DNA of 58,915 nt, taken from Eubacterium sp. CAG:252. Lineage in GTDB: Bacteria > Bacillota > Clostridia > Lachnospirales > Lachnospiraceae. Both the position numbers and the translations under genes were made by a program. The stretch spans positions 7,298-66,212 of the forward strand of contig FR886340.1 in NCBI GenBank assembly GCA_000436535.1, written 5' to 3'. Position 1 is the first letter of the stretch. Every line of letters starts with the position of its first letter. The notes below the pieces were generated by a model. The model had not been told where the DNA came from and made no database searches. It saw only the letters and a list, made by a program, of their open reading frames with translations. Shown one piece after another: positions 49,312-58,487 of this stretch.

Positions 49312-50670
49312 ATGATACATCAGTATAAAAACAATGGATACAATATAGTTCTGGACGTAAACAGTGGTTCAGTACACGTTGTAGATGATATGGTTTATGA
49401 TATTATCGCACTTTATGAGAACAATAGTGAAGATAAGATTATTGAAGAATTAAAGGATAAGTATCCTGTGGAAGATATTAAGGAAGCCTGTTCAGAGATA
49501 GCTGAACTTAAGGAAGCCGGACAGCTTTTCACAGAAGATATATATGAGCCTTATATCGATTCATTTAAGGACAGACCTACAGTAGTAAAGGCACTCTGTC
49601 TTCATATAGCACACGACTGTAACCTTGCATGCAAGTACTGTTTTGCAGAAGAGGGCGAATATCATGGAAGAAGAGCACTTATGAGCTTTGAGGTAGGTAA
49701 GAAGGCACTTGATTTCCTTGTAGCTAACTCAGGTTCAAGAAGAAACCTTGAAGTCGACTTCTTTGGTGGTGAGCCAACTATGAACTTTGAAGTTGTAAAG
49801 CAGCTTGTAGAGTATGGAAGAAGCCTTGAGGAAGAACATAATAAGAAGTTCAGATTTACACTTACAACAAATGGTATCCTTCTTAATGATGAGATACTTG
49901 ACTTTGCCAATAAAGAGATGGGCAATATAGTACTTAGTATTGATGGACGTAAGGAAATTAATGACCTTATGCGTCCAACAAGAAACAATCACGGAAGCTC
50001 ATACGATATTATTATGCCTAAGTTCAAGAAGGTTGCAGAGAGCCGTAACCAGATGAACTACTATGTAAGAGGTACATTTACACATAATAATCTTGATTTC
50101 TCAGAAGATGTTCTTCATCTGGCAGATGAGGGCTTTGAGCAGATATCAGTTGAGCCTGTTGTAGCACAGCCAACAGATTCATATGCCATAAGAGAAGAAG
50201 ATCTTCCAATAATATTTGAGCAGTATGATAAGCTTGCAAAAGAGATTATAAAGAGAAAGAAGGCTGGTAACGGATTTAACTTCTTCCACTTTATGATAGA
50301 TTTAAGCGGTGGTCCTTGTGTGGCTAAGAGATTATCAGGATGTGGTTCAGGATGTGAGTACTTAGCAGTTACTCCTTGGGGTGATTTCTATCCATGTCAT
50401 CAGTTTGTAGGTAACGAAGATTTCCTTATGGGTAATGTTGATGAAGGTATTACCCGTAACGATATAAGAGATAGTTTTAAGAATTGTAATGTATATTCAA
50501 AGGAAAAATGTAAGAACTGTTTTGCCAAGTTCTACTGTAGTGGTGGGTGTGCCGCTAACTCTTACAATTTCCATGGCAATATCAATGATGCATATGATGT
50601 TGGCTGCGAAATGCAGAAGAAGAGAATTGAATGTGCAATTATGATAAGAGCTGCGATGGCAGAAGATTAA
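49312..50670 (+). CDS. scfB: radical SAM/SPASM thioether maturase for SCIFF
   Basis: A 452-aa radical-SAM peptide maturase. The N-terminal ~90 residues (IHQYKNNGYNIVLDVNSG...) look like a peptide-recognition domain. The radical-SAM 4Fe-4S motif is C103-x3-C107-x2-C110 (DCNLACKYCF). Downstream come GGEPTMNF and LSIDG. The C-terminal SPASM region carries the cysteines for two auxiliary clusters (SGCGSGCEYLAV, FYPCHQF, then CNVYSKEKCKNCFAKFYCSGGC). It installs the Cys-Thr thioether in the peptide made by scfA. The next gene is secDF, the usual neighbour. ATG has a modest ribosome site (GAGGA). Confidence 0.95.
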   Translation: MIHQYKNNGYNIVLDVNSGSVHVVDDMVYDIIALYENNSEDKIIEELKDKYPVEDIKEACSEIAELKEAGQLFTEDIYEPYIDSFKDRPTVVKALCLHIAHDCNLACKYCFAEEGEYHGRRALMSFEVGKKALDFLVANSGSRRNLEVDFFGGEPTMNFEVVKQLVEYGRSLEEEHNKKFRFTLTTNGILLNDEILDFANKEMGNIVLSIDGRKEINDLMRPTRNNHGSSYDIIMPKFKKVAESRNQMNYYVRGTFTHNNLDFSEDVLHLADEGFEQISVEPVVAQPTDSYAIREEDLPIIFEQYDKLAKEIIKRKKAGNGFNFFHFMIDLSGGPCVAKRLSGCGSGCEYLAVTPWGDFYPCHQFVGNEDFLMGNVDEGITRNDIRDSFKNCNVYSKEKCKNCFAKFYCSGGCAANSYNFHGNINDAYDVGCEMQKKRIECAIMIRAAMAED

Positions 50671-50703
50671 AAGAAATGTATTGAAGGGAGTATTAAAGGT
50701 AAC

Positions 50704-52944
50704 ATGAAGTACAGTTTAACTAAGAAGATTAGCTATAGCATCATCATTCTTATGCTGCTTGTGGGTCTTACACTTACAACAATACTTGGAATGAATGGCA
50801 ATGGTTATGGCAGTGCCAAGGACATCAATCTTGGTCTTGACCTTGCAGGTGGTGTCAGCATAACATATGAGATTCAGGAAGATAATCCAACTTCTCAGGA
50901 TATAGAGGATACTATCTATAAGCTTGAGAAACGTATTGAAGGAAGAAGTACTGAATCCCAGGTATACAAGGAAGGTGATAAGAGAATTACAGTTGAAATT
51001 CCTGGTGTTACAGATGCTAATGAAATTCTTACAGAATTAGGAACACCTGGTTCGCTTGAATTCCTTGATTATACAGGATATACAGCATGGTCACAGGGAG
51101 AAGATTACACACCACTTCTTACTGGTTCAGACGTTAAGGCAGCACAGGCTTATTCAGACACATCATCTAATGAAAGCACACCTTATGGTGTATCACTTAC
51201 ATTTACAGATGAGGGTTCAGAAAAGTTTGCAGATGCTACATCTAAGAATATAGGAAGCAGAATTTATATCATATATGATGGAGCTGTTGTAAGCTATCCA
51301 ACAGTTAATACAGCTATTACAGGTGGAAGCGCTTCTATCACAGGTATGGAAACATATGAAGCAGCAGACAATCTTGCTACATATATAAGAATTGGTTCTA
51401 TTCCACTTACACTTAATGAAGTAAGCTCTAATATTGTAGGTGCGCAGTTAGGACAGGATGCTATCCATTCAAGTCTTATCGCTGCCGGTATTGGTTTCGT
51501 ACTTTTATGTATATTTATGATTGCAATATACAGAGTACCTGGTGTAGTTGCTACACTTTCACTTATAATATACACAACTCTTGTTCTTTTCCTTGTAAGT
51601 GTATATGACCTTACATTAACACTTCCTGGTATCGCAGGTATTATCCTTGGTATCGGTATGGCGGTTGATGCCAATGTTATTATATATACACGTATCAGAG
51701 AAGAGATTGCTGCTGGAAAGAGTGTAGAAAGTGCTATTCTTGCAGGTTACAACAAGGCTACATCAGCTATCGTTGATGGTAACGTAACAACACTTATCGC
51801 AGCCATAGTTCTTTATATATTTGGTACAGGTCCTGTTAAGGGCTTCGCTACAACTCTTGCAGTTGGTAATATCGTATCAATATTTACAGCCCTTGTAATA
51901 ACAAAGGTTATTATGAAGCTTCTTTATAATTTTGGACTTACAAAGGAAAGCATGTATGGTAAGACAGTTCATAGAAGAACATATAATATCCTGTCTATAA
52001 GAAAATGGACTATTACAGTATCAGTTGTTCTTATCGTTGCAGGTTTTGTAGCTATGGGAGTACAGAGTGCAACAGGTAACAGGGCACTTAATTTCAGCCT
52101 TGAGTTCGTTGGTGGTTCAACAACAAGCTTTACATTTGATAAGGAATACTCACAGTCAGAGATTGAAAATGGAATTATCCCTGTTATTAAGGATGCAGCC
52201 GGAATAACAGAGGTCCAGCAGCAGAAGGTTCAGAATTCTACAAAGGTAACTTTCAAGACAAAGGACCTTTCACTTGAACAGAGAGAAGCTGTAGAAGCCG
52301 CTGTTACAGAGAAGTATCCACTTCAGGACGGTTCTATAGTAGAATCTGATACTATCAGTTCATCAGTCAGCAGCACTATGAAGAAGAATGCCATTCTTTC
52401 AGTAGTACTTGCAACAATCGCTATGCTTATATATATCTTTGCAAGATTCAGGGATATTAAGTTTGCGCTTGCAGCTGTTATGGCTCTTTTACAGGATGTA
52501 TTAGTAGTTATTACATTCTATGCAGTATTCAGAGTACCTGTAGGTAACACATTTATCGCTTGTATGCTTACAATCGTAGGTTACTCAATCAATGGTACTA
52601 TCATTATCTTTGATAGAATAAGAGAAATGTTAAAGAGTGCTAACTCTAAGACTAACATAACAGAGCTTGTGAACTCAGCCGTAACAAGCACAATAACAAG
52701 AAATATCAATACAACTATAACAACTCTTATAATGCTTGTAATGCTTTATATACTTGGTGTTACATCAGTAAAAGAGTTCTCACTTCCACTTATTGTAGGT
52801 ATTATCTGCGGATTTTACTCTTCAGTATTCCTTACAAGTTCATTCTGGTACATACTTGGTGGAAAGAAGAGAGGCGTTATAGATGAAGCTATAAGCAAGA
52901 AGGAAAAGGCAGCCAAGGTAGGTCCAGACGGCGCTCAGGTATAA
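50704..52944 (+). CDS. secDF: SecDF protein-export fusion protein
   Basis: A 746-aa fusion of SecD and SecF, which use the proton gradient to help pull secreted proteins through SecYEG. SecD half (1-~425): first helix at 9-30, GLDLAGGVSITYEI with the conserved D-L-x-G-G motif, periplasmic domain, helices from ~255, and the ANVIIYTRIREE motif. SecF half (~430-746): helix, FSLEFVGGSTTSF, and NGTIIIFDRIREM in helix 4. Both proton-relay Asp/Arg-type motifs are present. The single-chain form is common in Firmicutes. It follows scfB after 33 bases. Confidence 0.95.
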   Translation: MKYSLTKKISYSIIILMLLVGLTLTTILGMNGNGYGSAKDINLGLDLAGGVSITYEIQEDNPTSQDIEDTIYKLEKRIEGRSTESQVYKEGDKRITVEIPGVTDANEILTELGTPGSLEFLDYTGYTAWSQGEDYTPLLTGSDVKAAQAYSDTSSNESTPYGVSLTFTDEGSEKFADATSKNIGSRIYIIYDGAVVSYPTVNTAITGGSASITGMETYEAADNLATYIRIGSIPLTLNEVSSNIVGAQLGQDAIHSSLIAAGIGFVLLCIFMIAIYRVPGVVATLSLIIYTTLVLFLVSVYDLTLTLPGIAGIILGIGMAVDANVIIYTRIREEIAAGKSVESAILAGYNKATSAIVDGNVTTLIAAIVLYIFGTGPVKGFATTLAVGNIVSIFTALVITKVIMKLLYNFGLTKESMYGKTVHRRTYNILSIRKWTITVSVVLIVAGFVAMGVQSATGNRALNFSLEFVGGSTTSFTFDKEYSQSEIENGIIPVIKDAAGITEVQQQKVQNSTKVTFKTKDLSLEQREAVEAAVTEKYPLQDGSIVESDTISSSVSSTMKKNAILSVVLATIAMLIYIFARFRDIKFALAAVMALLQDVLVVITFYAVFRVPVGNTFIACMLTIVGYSINGTIIIFDRIREMLKSANSKTNITELVNSAVTSTITRNINTTITTLIMLVMLYILGVTSVKEFSLPLIVGIICGFYSSVFLTSSFWYILGGKKRGVIDEAISKKEKAAKVGPDGAQV

Positions 52945-52970
52945 GCGTTTAATTACCTTTAAAGCCTTAT

Positions 52971-53038
52971 AAAAGCATCCGTATCAGTGTATACAGAATT
53001 ATTAAGTTATGTTCTGTATTATGATACGGGTGCTTTTT
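52971..53038 (+). terminator. strong terminator after secDF
   Basis: AAAAGCATCCGTATCA (52971-52986) pairs with TGATACGGGTGCTTTTT (53022-53038); the stem continues inwards with TATACAGAA/TTCTGTA. Confidence 0.92.
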
Positions 53039-53122
53039 AGCTGCATACAGGATTATTAATACGGGATTAATCAGGAAAGACCCATTTATTGGACTGACAT
53101 TACAATATAGTTAGGAGTAGTT

Positions 53123-54838
53123 ATGAGAAGCGACTGGAGAGTATACGCAAAGAGGGCAGACTTCAAGGGCATAGCAGGAAGGTACGGCATAGACCAGGTT
53201 ATAGCAAGAATTATAAGAAACCGTGATATATGTGGTGATGCCGCTATTGATATGTACCTGAATGGTGACATTAATGATATGCATAATCCGGAAAGTATGA
53301 AGGATGCTGTCCTGTCCGTGGATATAATAACACAGAAGATTAAGGATAAATGTAAAATAAGGATAATAGGCGATTACGATATAGATGGTATATGTTCTAT
53401 ATATATTTTATATAAAGGGCTTATGGCTGCGGGCGCAGATGTGGACTATGTTGTTCCACACAGAATTAATGACGGTTATGGTATTAATGAACATCTTATC
53501 GATAATGCAATCAATGAAGGAATTGACACTATAATAACCTGTGATAACGGAATAGCCGCATATAATCAGGTGAAGTATGCCAAGGAAAATGGTCTGACAG
53601 TTATAGTTACCGACCACCACGATGTTCCATTTGACGAGGTGAACGGAGTAAAAGAGTACAGGGTTCCTCCCGCCGATGCTGTTGTTAATCCAAAGCAGGA
53701 GGACTGTCAGTATCCTTTCAGGCTGTTGTGCGGCGCAGGGGTGGCATATAAGCTTATAAGCCTTATATATGAACGCCTGAGGCTTGATACAAAGGATATG
53801 GAAGAATACAGGGAGTTTATGGCGATAGCTACGGTTGGTGATATAGTCGACCTTATAGATGAAAACAGGGTTGTCGTAAAGTATGGCTTAAAGCATATAG
53901 CACACACTGTTAATACAGGACTTAAGGCGCTTGTTGAGGAGTGCGGAGTTGATATTAATAATATCAGTTCATATCATATAGGTTTTGTGATAGGTCCGTG
54001 CCTTAATGCGAGTGGACGACTTGATACGGCAAGAAAGGCTATAGAGCTTATGCTGTGTAAGAATACGGAAGAGGCGCATAATATGGCAAGAGAGCTTATC
54101 ACACTCAACACCGAACGTAAGCAGATGACAGAGGATGAAACAGCCAAAGCCATAGAACTTGTTGAGAAGAATGATATGTTAAAGGACAGGGTGCTTGTCA
54201 TATATCTTCCTGACTGCCACGAGAGTATCGCAGGTATTATCGCAGGAAGAATTAAAGAAAGATATTACAGACCTACATTTGTAATAACGAACGCAGAAGA
54301 GGGGGCCAAAGGCTCAGGACGTTCGATAGAAGGCTATAATATGTATGAGGAGATTAATAAATGTAAAAATGTTCTCACTAAATATGGTGGACATCCTATG
54401 GCTGCTGGGTTATCATTAGAAACGGCTGACATTGACGTATTCAGAAAGATGTTAAACGACAATGCCACGCTTGATGACAGTGACCTTATTCCAAAGACAT
54501 GGATAGATGTTCCAATGCCTGTAGGCTATGCAAGTATGGGACTTGTCGGACAGTTAAAGCTGTTAGAACCATTTGGCAAGGGAAATGAAAAACCGGTATT
54601 TGCAGACAGGGACCTTTATGTAAAGACTGCCAGTATCATCGGAAAGAACCGTAATGTATTAAAGATGCAGTTAGAAACTAAAGAAGGCTATATTGTGCAG
54701 GCGGTACAGTTTGGGATAAGTGATAAAGACCCGGTTCCAAAGGCTGGAAGCAGGATACTTATCGTGTATTATCCGGATATCAATGTATACAATGGAGTAT
54801 CGTCACTTCAGATAATAATAAAGGAATGGAAGGAATAA
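53123..54838 (+). CDS. recJ: single-stranded-DNA-specific exonuclease RecJ
   Basis: A 571-aa DHH-family 5'-3' exonuclease used in mismatch, base-excision and recombination repair. Motif I is the GDYDIDGICSIYIL string (Asp at each metal position), motif III is TDHHDVPF, and GPCLNASGRL and the C-terminal DHHA1 motif GSGRSIEGYNMYEEI with KYGGHPMAAGLSL are clear. An OB-like domain ends the protein (VPMPVGYASMGL... LEPFGKGNEKPVF). Length is in the short Gram-positive class. ATG follows TAGGAG. The next start is four bases past its stop. Confidence 0.94.
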   Translation: MRSDWRVYAKRADFKGIAGRYGIDQVIARIIRNRDICGDAAIDMYLNGDINDMHNPESMKDAVLSVDIITQKIKDKCKIRIIGDYDIDGICSIYILYKGLMAAGADVDYVVPHRINDGYGINEHLIDNAINEGIDTIITCDNGIAAYNQVKYAKENGLTVIVTDHHDVPFDEVNGVKEYRVPPADAVVNPKQEDCQYPFRLLCGAGVAYKLISLIYERLRLDTKDMEEYREFMAIATVGDIVDLIDENRVVVKYGLKHIAHTVNTGLKALVEECGVDINNISSYHIGFVIGPCLNASGRLDTARKAIELMLCKNTEEAHNMARELITLNTERKQMTEDETAKAIELVEKNDMLKDRVLVIYLPDCHESIAGIIAGRIKERYYRPTFVITNAEEGAKGSGRSIEGYNMYEEINKCKNVLTKYGGHPMAAGLSLETADIDVFRKMLNDNATLDDSDLIPKTWIDVPMPVGYASMGLVGQLKLLEPFGKGNEKPVFADRDLYVKTASIIGKNRNVLKMQLETKEGYIVQAVQFGISDKDPVPKAGSRILIVYYPDINVYNGVSSLQIIIKEWKE

Positions 54839-54842
54839 CGAT

Positions 54843-55868
54843 ATGAAAAAGAAAGTAAGTAAGTTAGCGGCAGTTATGCTTATATTAGTTATGGCTGCAG
54901 TTGTATTTACTGGCTGCGGACAGAACAGCACACAGAATACTACAGAGGAGAGCACTACAACATCAAAGGCTTATGAAAGCCAGGATATAAAGGTTGCAGC
55001 GCTCAAAGGACCTACAGCTATTGGTATGGTTAAGCTTATGAATGATAATGAAGACAAGAAGACAGCCAATAACTATACATTTCAGATAGAAGCGGCAGCA
55101 GATGCATTTACAGCAGACCTTATAAAAGGGGATGTACAGATAGCAGCTATGCCTTGTAATGCAGCAGCAACTCTTTATAACAAAAGTCATGGAAAAGTAT
55201 CTGTAGTTGGTATTAACACACTTGGAGTATTATATATACTTGATAATAAGGGAGAAATCAAGTCGGTAGCAGACCTTAAGGGAAAGACTATATATACAAC
55301 AGGCAAGGGAACAACACCTGAATACACATTAAGATATCTTCTTTCATCTAATGGAATTGACCCTGATAAGGATGTGACTATAGAATTCAAGTCAGAGGCA
55401 ACAGAGGTAGCGACTATTATGGCTTTGGCAAAGGAAGAAACTATCGCTATGCTTCCACAGCCATTTGCAACAACAGTTCTTATGAATAATCAGGATGTTA
55501 AGATAGCTCTTGATGTGACAGCAGAATGGGAAAAGACAGCTAACGATGGCAGCAGCGTTGTAACAGGTGTTATTGTTGTAAACACTGAGTATTACAATAA
55601 TAATAAAGAGGCTGTTAATAAGTTCCTTGAGGAATATAAGACTTCGGTTGACTATGTAAATGCAAATGTAGACTCAGCAGCAGAGCTTGTAGAGAAGTAT
55701 GATATAACTAAGGCGGCAGTAGCAAAGCAGGCTATTCCAAAGTGTAACATAACATTGATCACAGGCGATGAGGCAAAGACAAAGATAAGCAAGTATCTTA
55801 CAGTATTATATGATGCTAATCAGGCAGCAGTTGGCGGTAAGATGCCAGAGGCTGACTTTTATAAATAA
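54843..55868 (+). CDS. ABC-transporter substrate-binding lipoprotein, NMT1/ThiY-like
   Basis: A 341-aa extracytoplasmic lipoprotein. The signal has a Lys-rich start, a hydrophobic stretch and lipobox VFTGC (Cys25), followed by a Thr/Ser/Asn/Glu linker. The mature part has two-lobe binding-protein features: AALKGPTAIGMVKLM, QIAAMPCNAAATLYN, and DLKGKTIYTTGKGTTPEYTLRYLL, the NMT1/THI5-like pattern seen in thiamine-precursor, nitrate and sulfonate binding proteins. Ligand cannot be assigned. No permease or ATPase follows; the gene is followed by structured non-coding DNA. It starts four bases after recJ and is probably translationally coupled to it. Confidence 0.82.
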   Translation: MKKKVSKLAAVMLILVMAAVVFTGCGQNSTQNTTEESTTTSKAYESQDIKVAALKGPTAIGMVKLMNDNEDKKTANNYTFQIEAAADAFTADLIKGDVQIAAMPCNAAATLYNKSHGKVSVVGINTLGVLYILDNKGEIKSVADLKGKTIYTTGKGTTPEYTLRYLLSSNGIDPDKDVTIEFKSEATEVATIMALAKEETIAMLPQPFATTVLMNNQDVKIALDVTAEWEKTANDGSSVVTGVIVVNTEYYNNNKEAVNKFLEEYKTSVDYVNANVDSAAELVEKYDITKAAVAKQAIPKCNITLITGDEAKTKISKYLTVLYDANQAAVGGKMPEADFYK

Positions 55869-55882
55869 GTGCGTAAGCGATG

Positions 55883-56007
55883 AGCTGTGACAGATAGAAG
55901 TCTGTTAAAATGCTGTGCCTGTACAAAGCATTTTGTCAGAGTTTGGTCTGATAGGGTGAACACCCGATAGTCCAGAAGAGCAGAAGCTTTTCCAGATATG
56001 CACAGCT
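55883..56007 (+). other. structured four-hairpin region after the lipoprotein gene
   Basis: AGCTGTG (55883-55889) pairs with CACAGCT (56001-56007), closing a 125-base domain. Inside are ACAGA/TCTGT (55890-55905), AAAATGCT/AGCATTTT (55907-55934, loop GTGCCTGTACAA), TCAGA/TCTGA (55936-55951) and GGGTG/CACCC (55954-55965). No gene is present. The order of small stems suggests an RNA element rather than a simple terminator. No known riboswitch motif was recognised. Confidence 0.5.
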
Positions 56008-56031
56008 GAGTAAATATATATTAAAAAATAA

Positions 56032-56166
56032 AAAAGCAGATATTCAGGGGGCTGACAATGATTTTGATATGTCCGCTTCTAGGTAAACATGTGAAACAAT
56101 AAAAACTTGTCTATGTAGAAAAGAGCATATCATTAAATATTGCAGCATCTTGGAATATCTGCTTTT
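56032..56166. repeat. 14-bp inverted repeat with 107-base interior
   Basis: AAAAGCAGATATTC (56032-56045) is the exact reverse complement of GAATATCTGCTTTT (56153-56166). A-runs and T-runs flank the arms, so it can end transcription from both converging sides, but the interior is far longer than a normal terminator loop. The interior has no gene. Confidence 0.65.
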
Positions 56167-56207
56167 ATTTGTTGTTCATATGCAATACTGAATATGAGGC
56201 ATATACC

Positions 56208-57497
56208 TTAGTGCGACCTCCGGTTAATATACTCTGTCCTGTACTTAGAGTACACAATCTTCTGACTGTTATACAGGCTGTAGTAGCCCGACAGCATATA
56301 GCTTATGGCTATGCATATTATGACAAACTTCATAGATGATATACCAAACATTTCAACAGATATGATAAATGATGTGAGAGGGCAGTTAGTTACGCCACAG
56401 AATACACTTACCATACCACACGCGGCACACAGACCGACAGGAAGCCCGAATAAAGGTGCAAGAAAGCTTCCAAGAGCTGCTCCGACAAAAAGAGTAGGGA
56501 CTATCTCGCCGCCTTTAAAGCCACCGCCAAGAGTTGCGGCTGTAAAAAGCATTTTAAGTATGAATACATACCAAGCACAGCTTGATAAAAAGCTGGAGGC
56601 TATGATAGGAGCACCAGCGCCAAGATAATCAGTTGTTCCGGTGATGTATCTTAATGCAATTACTAATATACCTGCAATAACTATCCTCACATAAGGATTT
56701 TCGATATATGTGGAATACAGCTTTGCAGATGTGTGAAGTATGTAGCAGAAGGCTATGCTTGTCAGCGCAAATAATATGGACATAATAATAAAGCGCACCG
56801 CTGTTGACAGGTTAAAGCTGCATAATTCACCGATTACAAAGGCTGTCGGTGCGATACCAAAAAGTCCGGCAATTCCCTGTGCGATAAGCGCTGATATAAT
56901 GCAGGGAACAAGAGCGGCATAGTACATAACTCCGACACTTATGACCTCCATAGAGAATATGGCAGCCGATATTGGTGTTCCGAATAAAGCTGAGAAGCAG
57001 GCGCTCATTCCGCACATAATCATAATACGTGTGTCCTTGTCATCAAAGTGGAACAGCTTTGCAAAAAAGTTGCCGAGTGAACCGCCAACCTGCAGTGCAG
57101 CACCCTCACGTCCGGCAGAACCGCCGCACAGGTGTGTAAGCAGTGTTGAGATAATAATAAGCGGTGCAACCTTTACAGGAACCTCGGCATCTGACTGTAT
57201 GGCAGTTATGACAAGGTTAGTACCGGTATTATTCGACTCATTCATAAGTCTGTACATAAAAACAATTATAAGACCGGCTGCAGGCAGTAAAAAAAGCGTA
57301 AAACTGTAGGTTGTTCTTATATTAGTCACGTATTGCAGGGCCTTATAAAAAAGCGCGCCAACAAGCCCGATGAAAGCGCCGGACAGGGTAGAGCATAACA
57401 GCCACTTAATAAGTGTTATAGCTGCCATACGTGCCCTCTGGAGCGTTTCAAGAGCTATATCAGGGTGTATATCTAATATGTCTATTAGTTTTTTCAT
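56208..57497 (-). CDS. ClC-family chloride channel/antiporter
   Basis: A 429-aa membrane protein of the ClC family with about ten to eleven helices. The selectivity and gating motifs are readable but unusual: GSAGREGAALQVGGSLG (family GKEGP region, with Ala after the gating Glu), GTPISAAIFSMEV, and GGGFKGGEIVPTLFVGAALG (family GxFxP region, here GFKGGEIVP). No cytosolic CBS domain follows. Such variants can be chloride/proton antiporters or fluoride exporters; I do not decide. Its start codon overlaps the stop codon of the CYTH gene, so the two are one operon. Confidence 0.9.
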   Translation of the reverse strand: MKKLIDILDIHPDIALETLQRARMAAITLIKWLLCSTLSGAFIGLVGALFYKALQYVTNIRTTYSFTLFLLPAAGLIIVFMYRLMNESNNTGTNLVITAIQSDAEVPVKVAPLIIISTLLTHLCGGSAGREGAALQVGGSLGNFFAKLFHFDDKDTRIMIMCGMSACFSALFGTPISAAIFSMEVISVGVMYYAALVPCIISALIAQGIAGLFGIAPTAFVIGELCSFNLSTAVRFIIMSILFALTSIAFCYILHTSAKLYSTYIENPYVRIVIAGILVIALRYITGTTDYLGAGAPIIASSFLSSCAWYVFILKMLFTAATLGGGFKGGEIVPTLFVGAALGSFLAPLFGLPVGLCAACGMVSVFCGVTNCPLTSFIISVEMFGISSMKFVIICIAISYMLSGYYSLYNSQKIVYSKYRTEYINRRSH

Positions 57498-57949
57498 TAG
57501 TCAAACCTCTTTTTGCTCATATTGCTGTTATGATACTGTGGGTCAGTTGTTACATCCTTTATAAAAAATTCGGGTGCAACATAGCTGTCAGCTTCCTCAA
57601 CAGAGTCAAACTCAACCTCAGCTAATACAGTTCCGGCAAATACACCCTCAAATATATCAAGCTCAATGGTGTGTCCCGTATTGTCAGGTATTTCATATCT
57701 TTTCTTGGTGATTACATTACCATCAGCTTTCTGGATAAGATGTTCATAAGCCTCCCTGTTAAGTGGAAGATTATATTCTTCACGTACCATCATACCTTTT
57801 CCCTTATAAGTCAGGTAATATTCATCATTGTCACGCCTTACCCTTACCACAGGATTAGTTGACAGATAACCCTGTTCTATCTGGCGGCAGTGATATTCGC
57901 TTAGATTATCTGGAATGTGTGAAACCAGATACTTTCTTTCTATTTCCAT
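57497..57949 (-). CDS. CYTH-domain triphosphatase-like protein
   Basis: A 150-aa CYTH (class IV adenylate cyclase/triphosphatase) protein. Start set at the ATG complementary to 57947-57949 (MEIERKYLV, the family's ExExK signature) after AAGGA; an upstream in-frame start is less likely. Other tunnel-lining charged residues follow in IEQGYLST, VRVRRDND, YYLTYKGKG and the E-rich strands IELDIF and LAEVEF. Bacterial homologues hydrolyse inorganic triphosphate or thiamine triphosphate. It precedes and overlaps the ClC gene. Confidence 0.9.
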   Translation of the reverse strand: MEIERKYLVSHIPDNLSEYHCRQIEQGYLSTNPVVRVRRDNDEYYLTYKGKGMMVREEYNLPLNREAYEHLIQKADGNVITKKRYEIPDNTGHTIELDIFEGVFAGTVLAEVEFDSVEEADSYVAPEFFIKDVTTDPQYHNSNMSKKRFD

Positions 57950-57973
57950 AGTTAATCCTTTCTGCGCTTTAAT

Positions 57974-58001
57974 AAAAAAGGCTGCCACCTAAGTGACAGC
58001 C
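57974..58001 (-). terminator. terminator of hup
   Basis: On the - strand GGCTGTCAC (58001-57993) pairs with GTGGCAGCC (57988-57980), followed by six U (57979-57974). Confidence 0.9.
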
Positions 58002-58034
58002 GTAATGTTATCAGAAAAATCACTTTTTCTAAAA

Positions 58035-58310
58035 TTACTTATTAACAGTATCCTTTAAAGCCTTACCAGCCTTGAACTTTGGAGCCTTAGAAGCAGGAAT
58101 CTTAATTTCCTTACCTGTCTGAGGATTCTTACCTGTTCTGGCAGCTCTTTCAGCTACTTCAAATGTACCAAAACCAACTAACTGGATCTTATCACCATTC
58201 TGTAATGTTTCAGCAACTGTTTCAGTGAAAGCCTTTAAAGCCTTCTCAGCATCCTTCTTAGAAAGTTCAGCCTTCTCTGCGATTGCAGCAACTAACTCTG
58301 TCTTATTCAT
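58035..58310 (-). CDS. hup: nucleoid protein HU
   Basis: A 91-aa HU/IHF-family histone-like protein that bends and compacts DNA as a dimer. It starts MNKTELVAAIAEKAELSKKDAEKAL and ends in KFKAGKALKDTVNK (shown in parts). The DNA-binding arm has VGFGTFEVAERAARTGKNPQTG with the Pro that intercalates in the minor groove. ATG on the - strand follows AAGGAGG. Strong codon bias, a near-consensus promoter and a strong terminator fit a highly expressed single gene. Confidence 0.96.
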   Translation of the reverse strand: MNKTELVAAIAEKAELSKKDAEKALKAFTETVAETLQNGDKIQLVGFGTFEVAERAARTGKNPQTGKEIKIPASKAPKFKAGKALKDTVNK

Positions 58311-58360
58311 AATAAACTACATCCTCCTTAAATGAAATAAGTAATAATAAGTATAGATTA

Positions 58361-58389
58361 TTTATACTCCATATGTGTACTTTTGTCAA
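58361..58389 (-). promoter_or_regulatory. promoter of hup
   Basis: On the - strand TTGACA (58389-58384), 17-base spacer, TATAAA (58366-58361); the leader is about 45 bases. Confidence 0.85.
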
Positions 58390-58487
58390 TAAAAACCGCT
58401 TAAGAATTGCCTTTTTTCGGCATTTTTCGTGTATTTACACTATAATAACAGGTGGTTTGAAAGCTCTGATGCGCATATTATGGTGTT

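Noticed and set aside
55883..56007. TPP or fluoride riboswitch
   Set aside because: The TPP and fluoride core motifs are absent, and the region is downstream of both converging genes rather than ahead of either.
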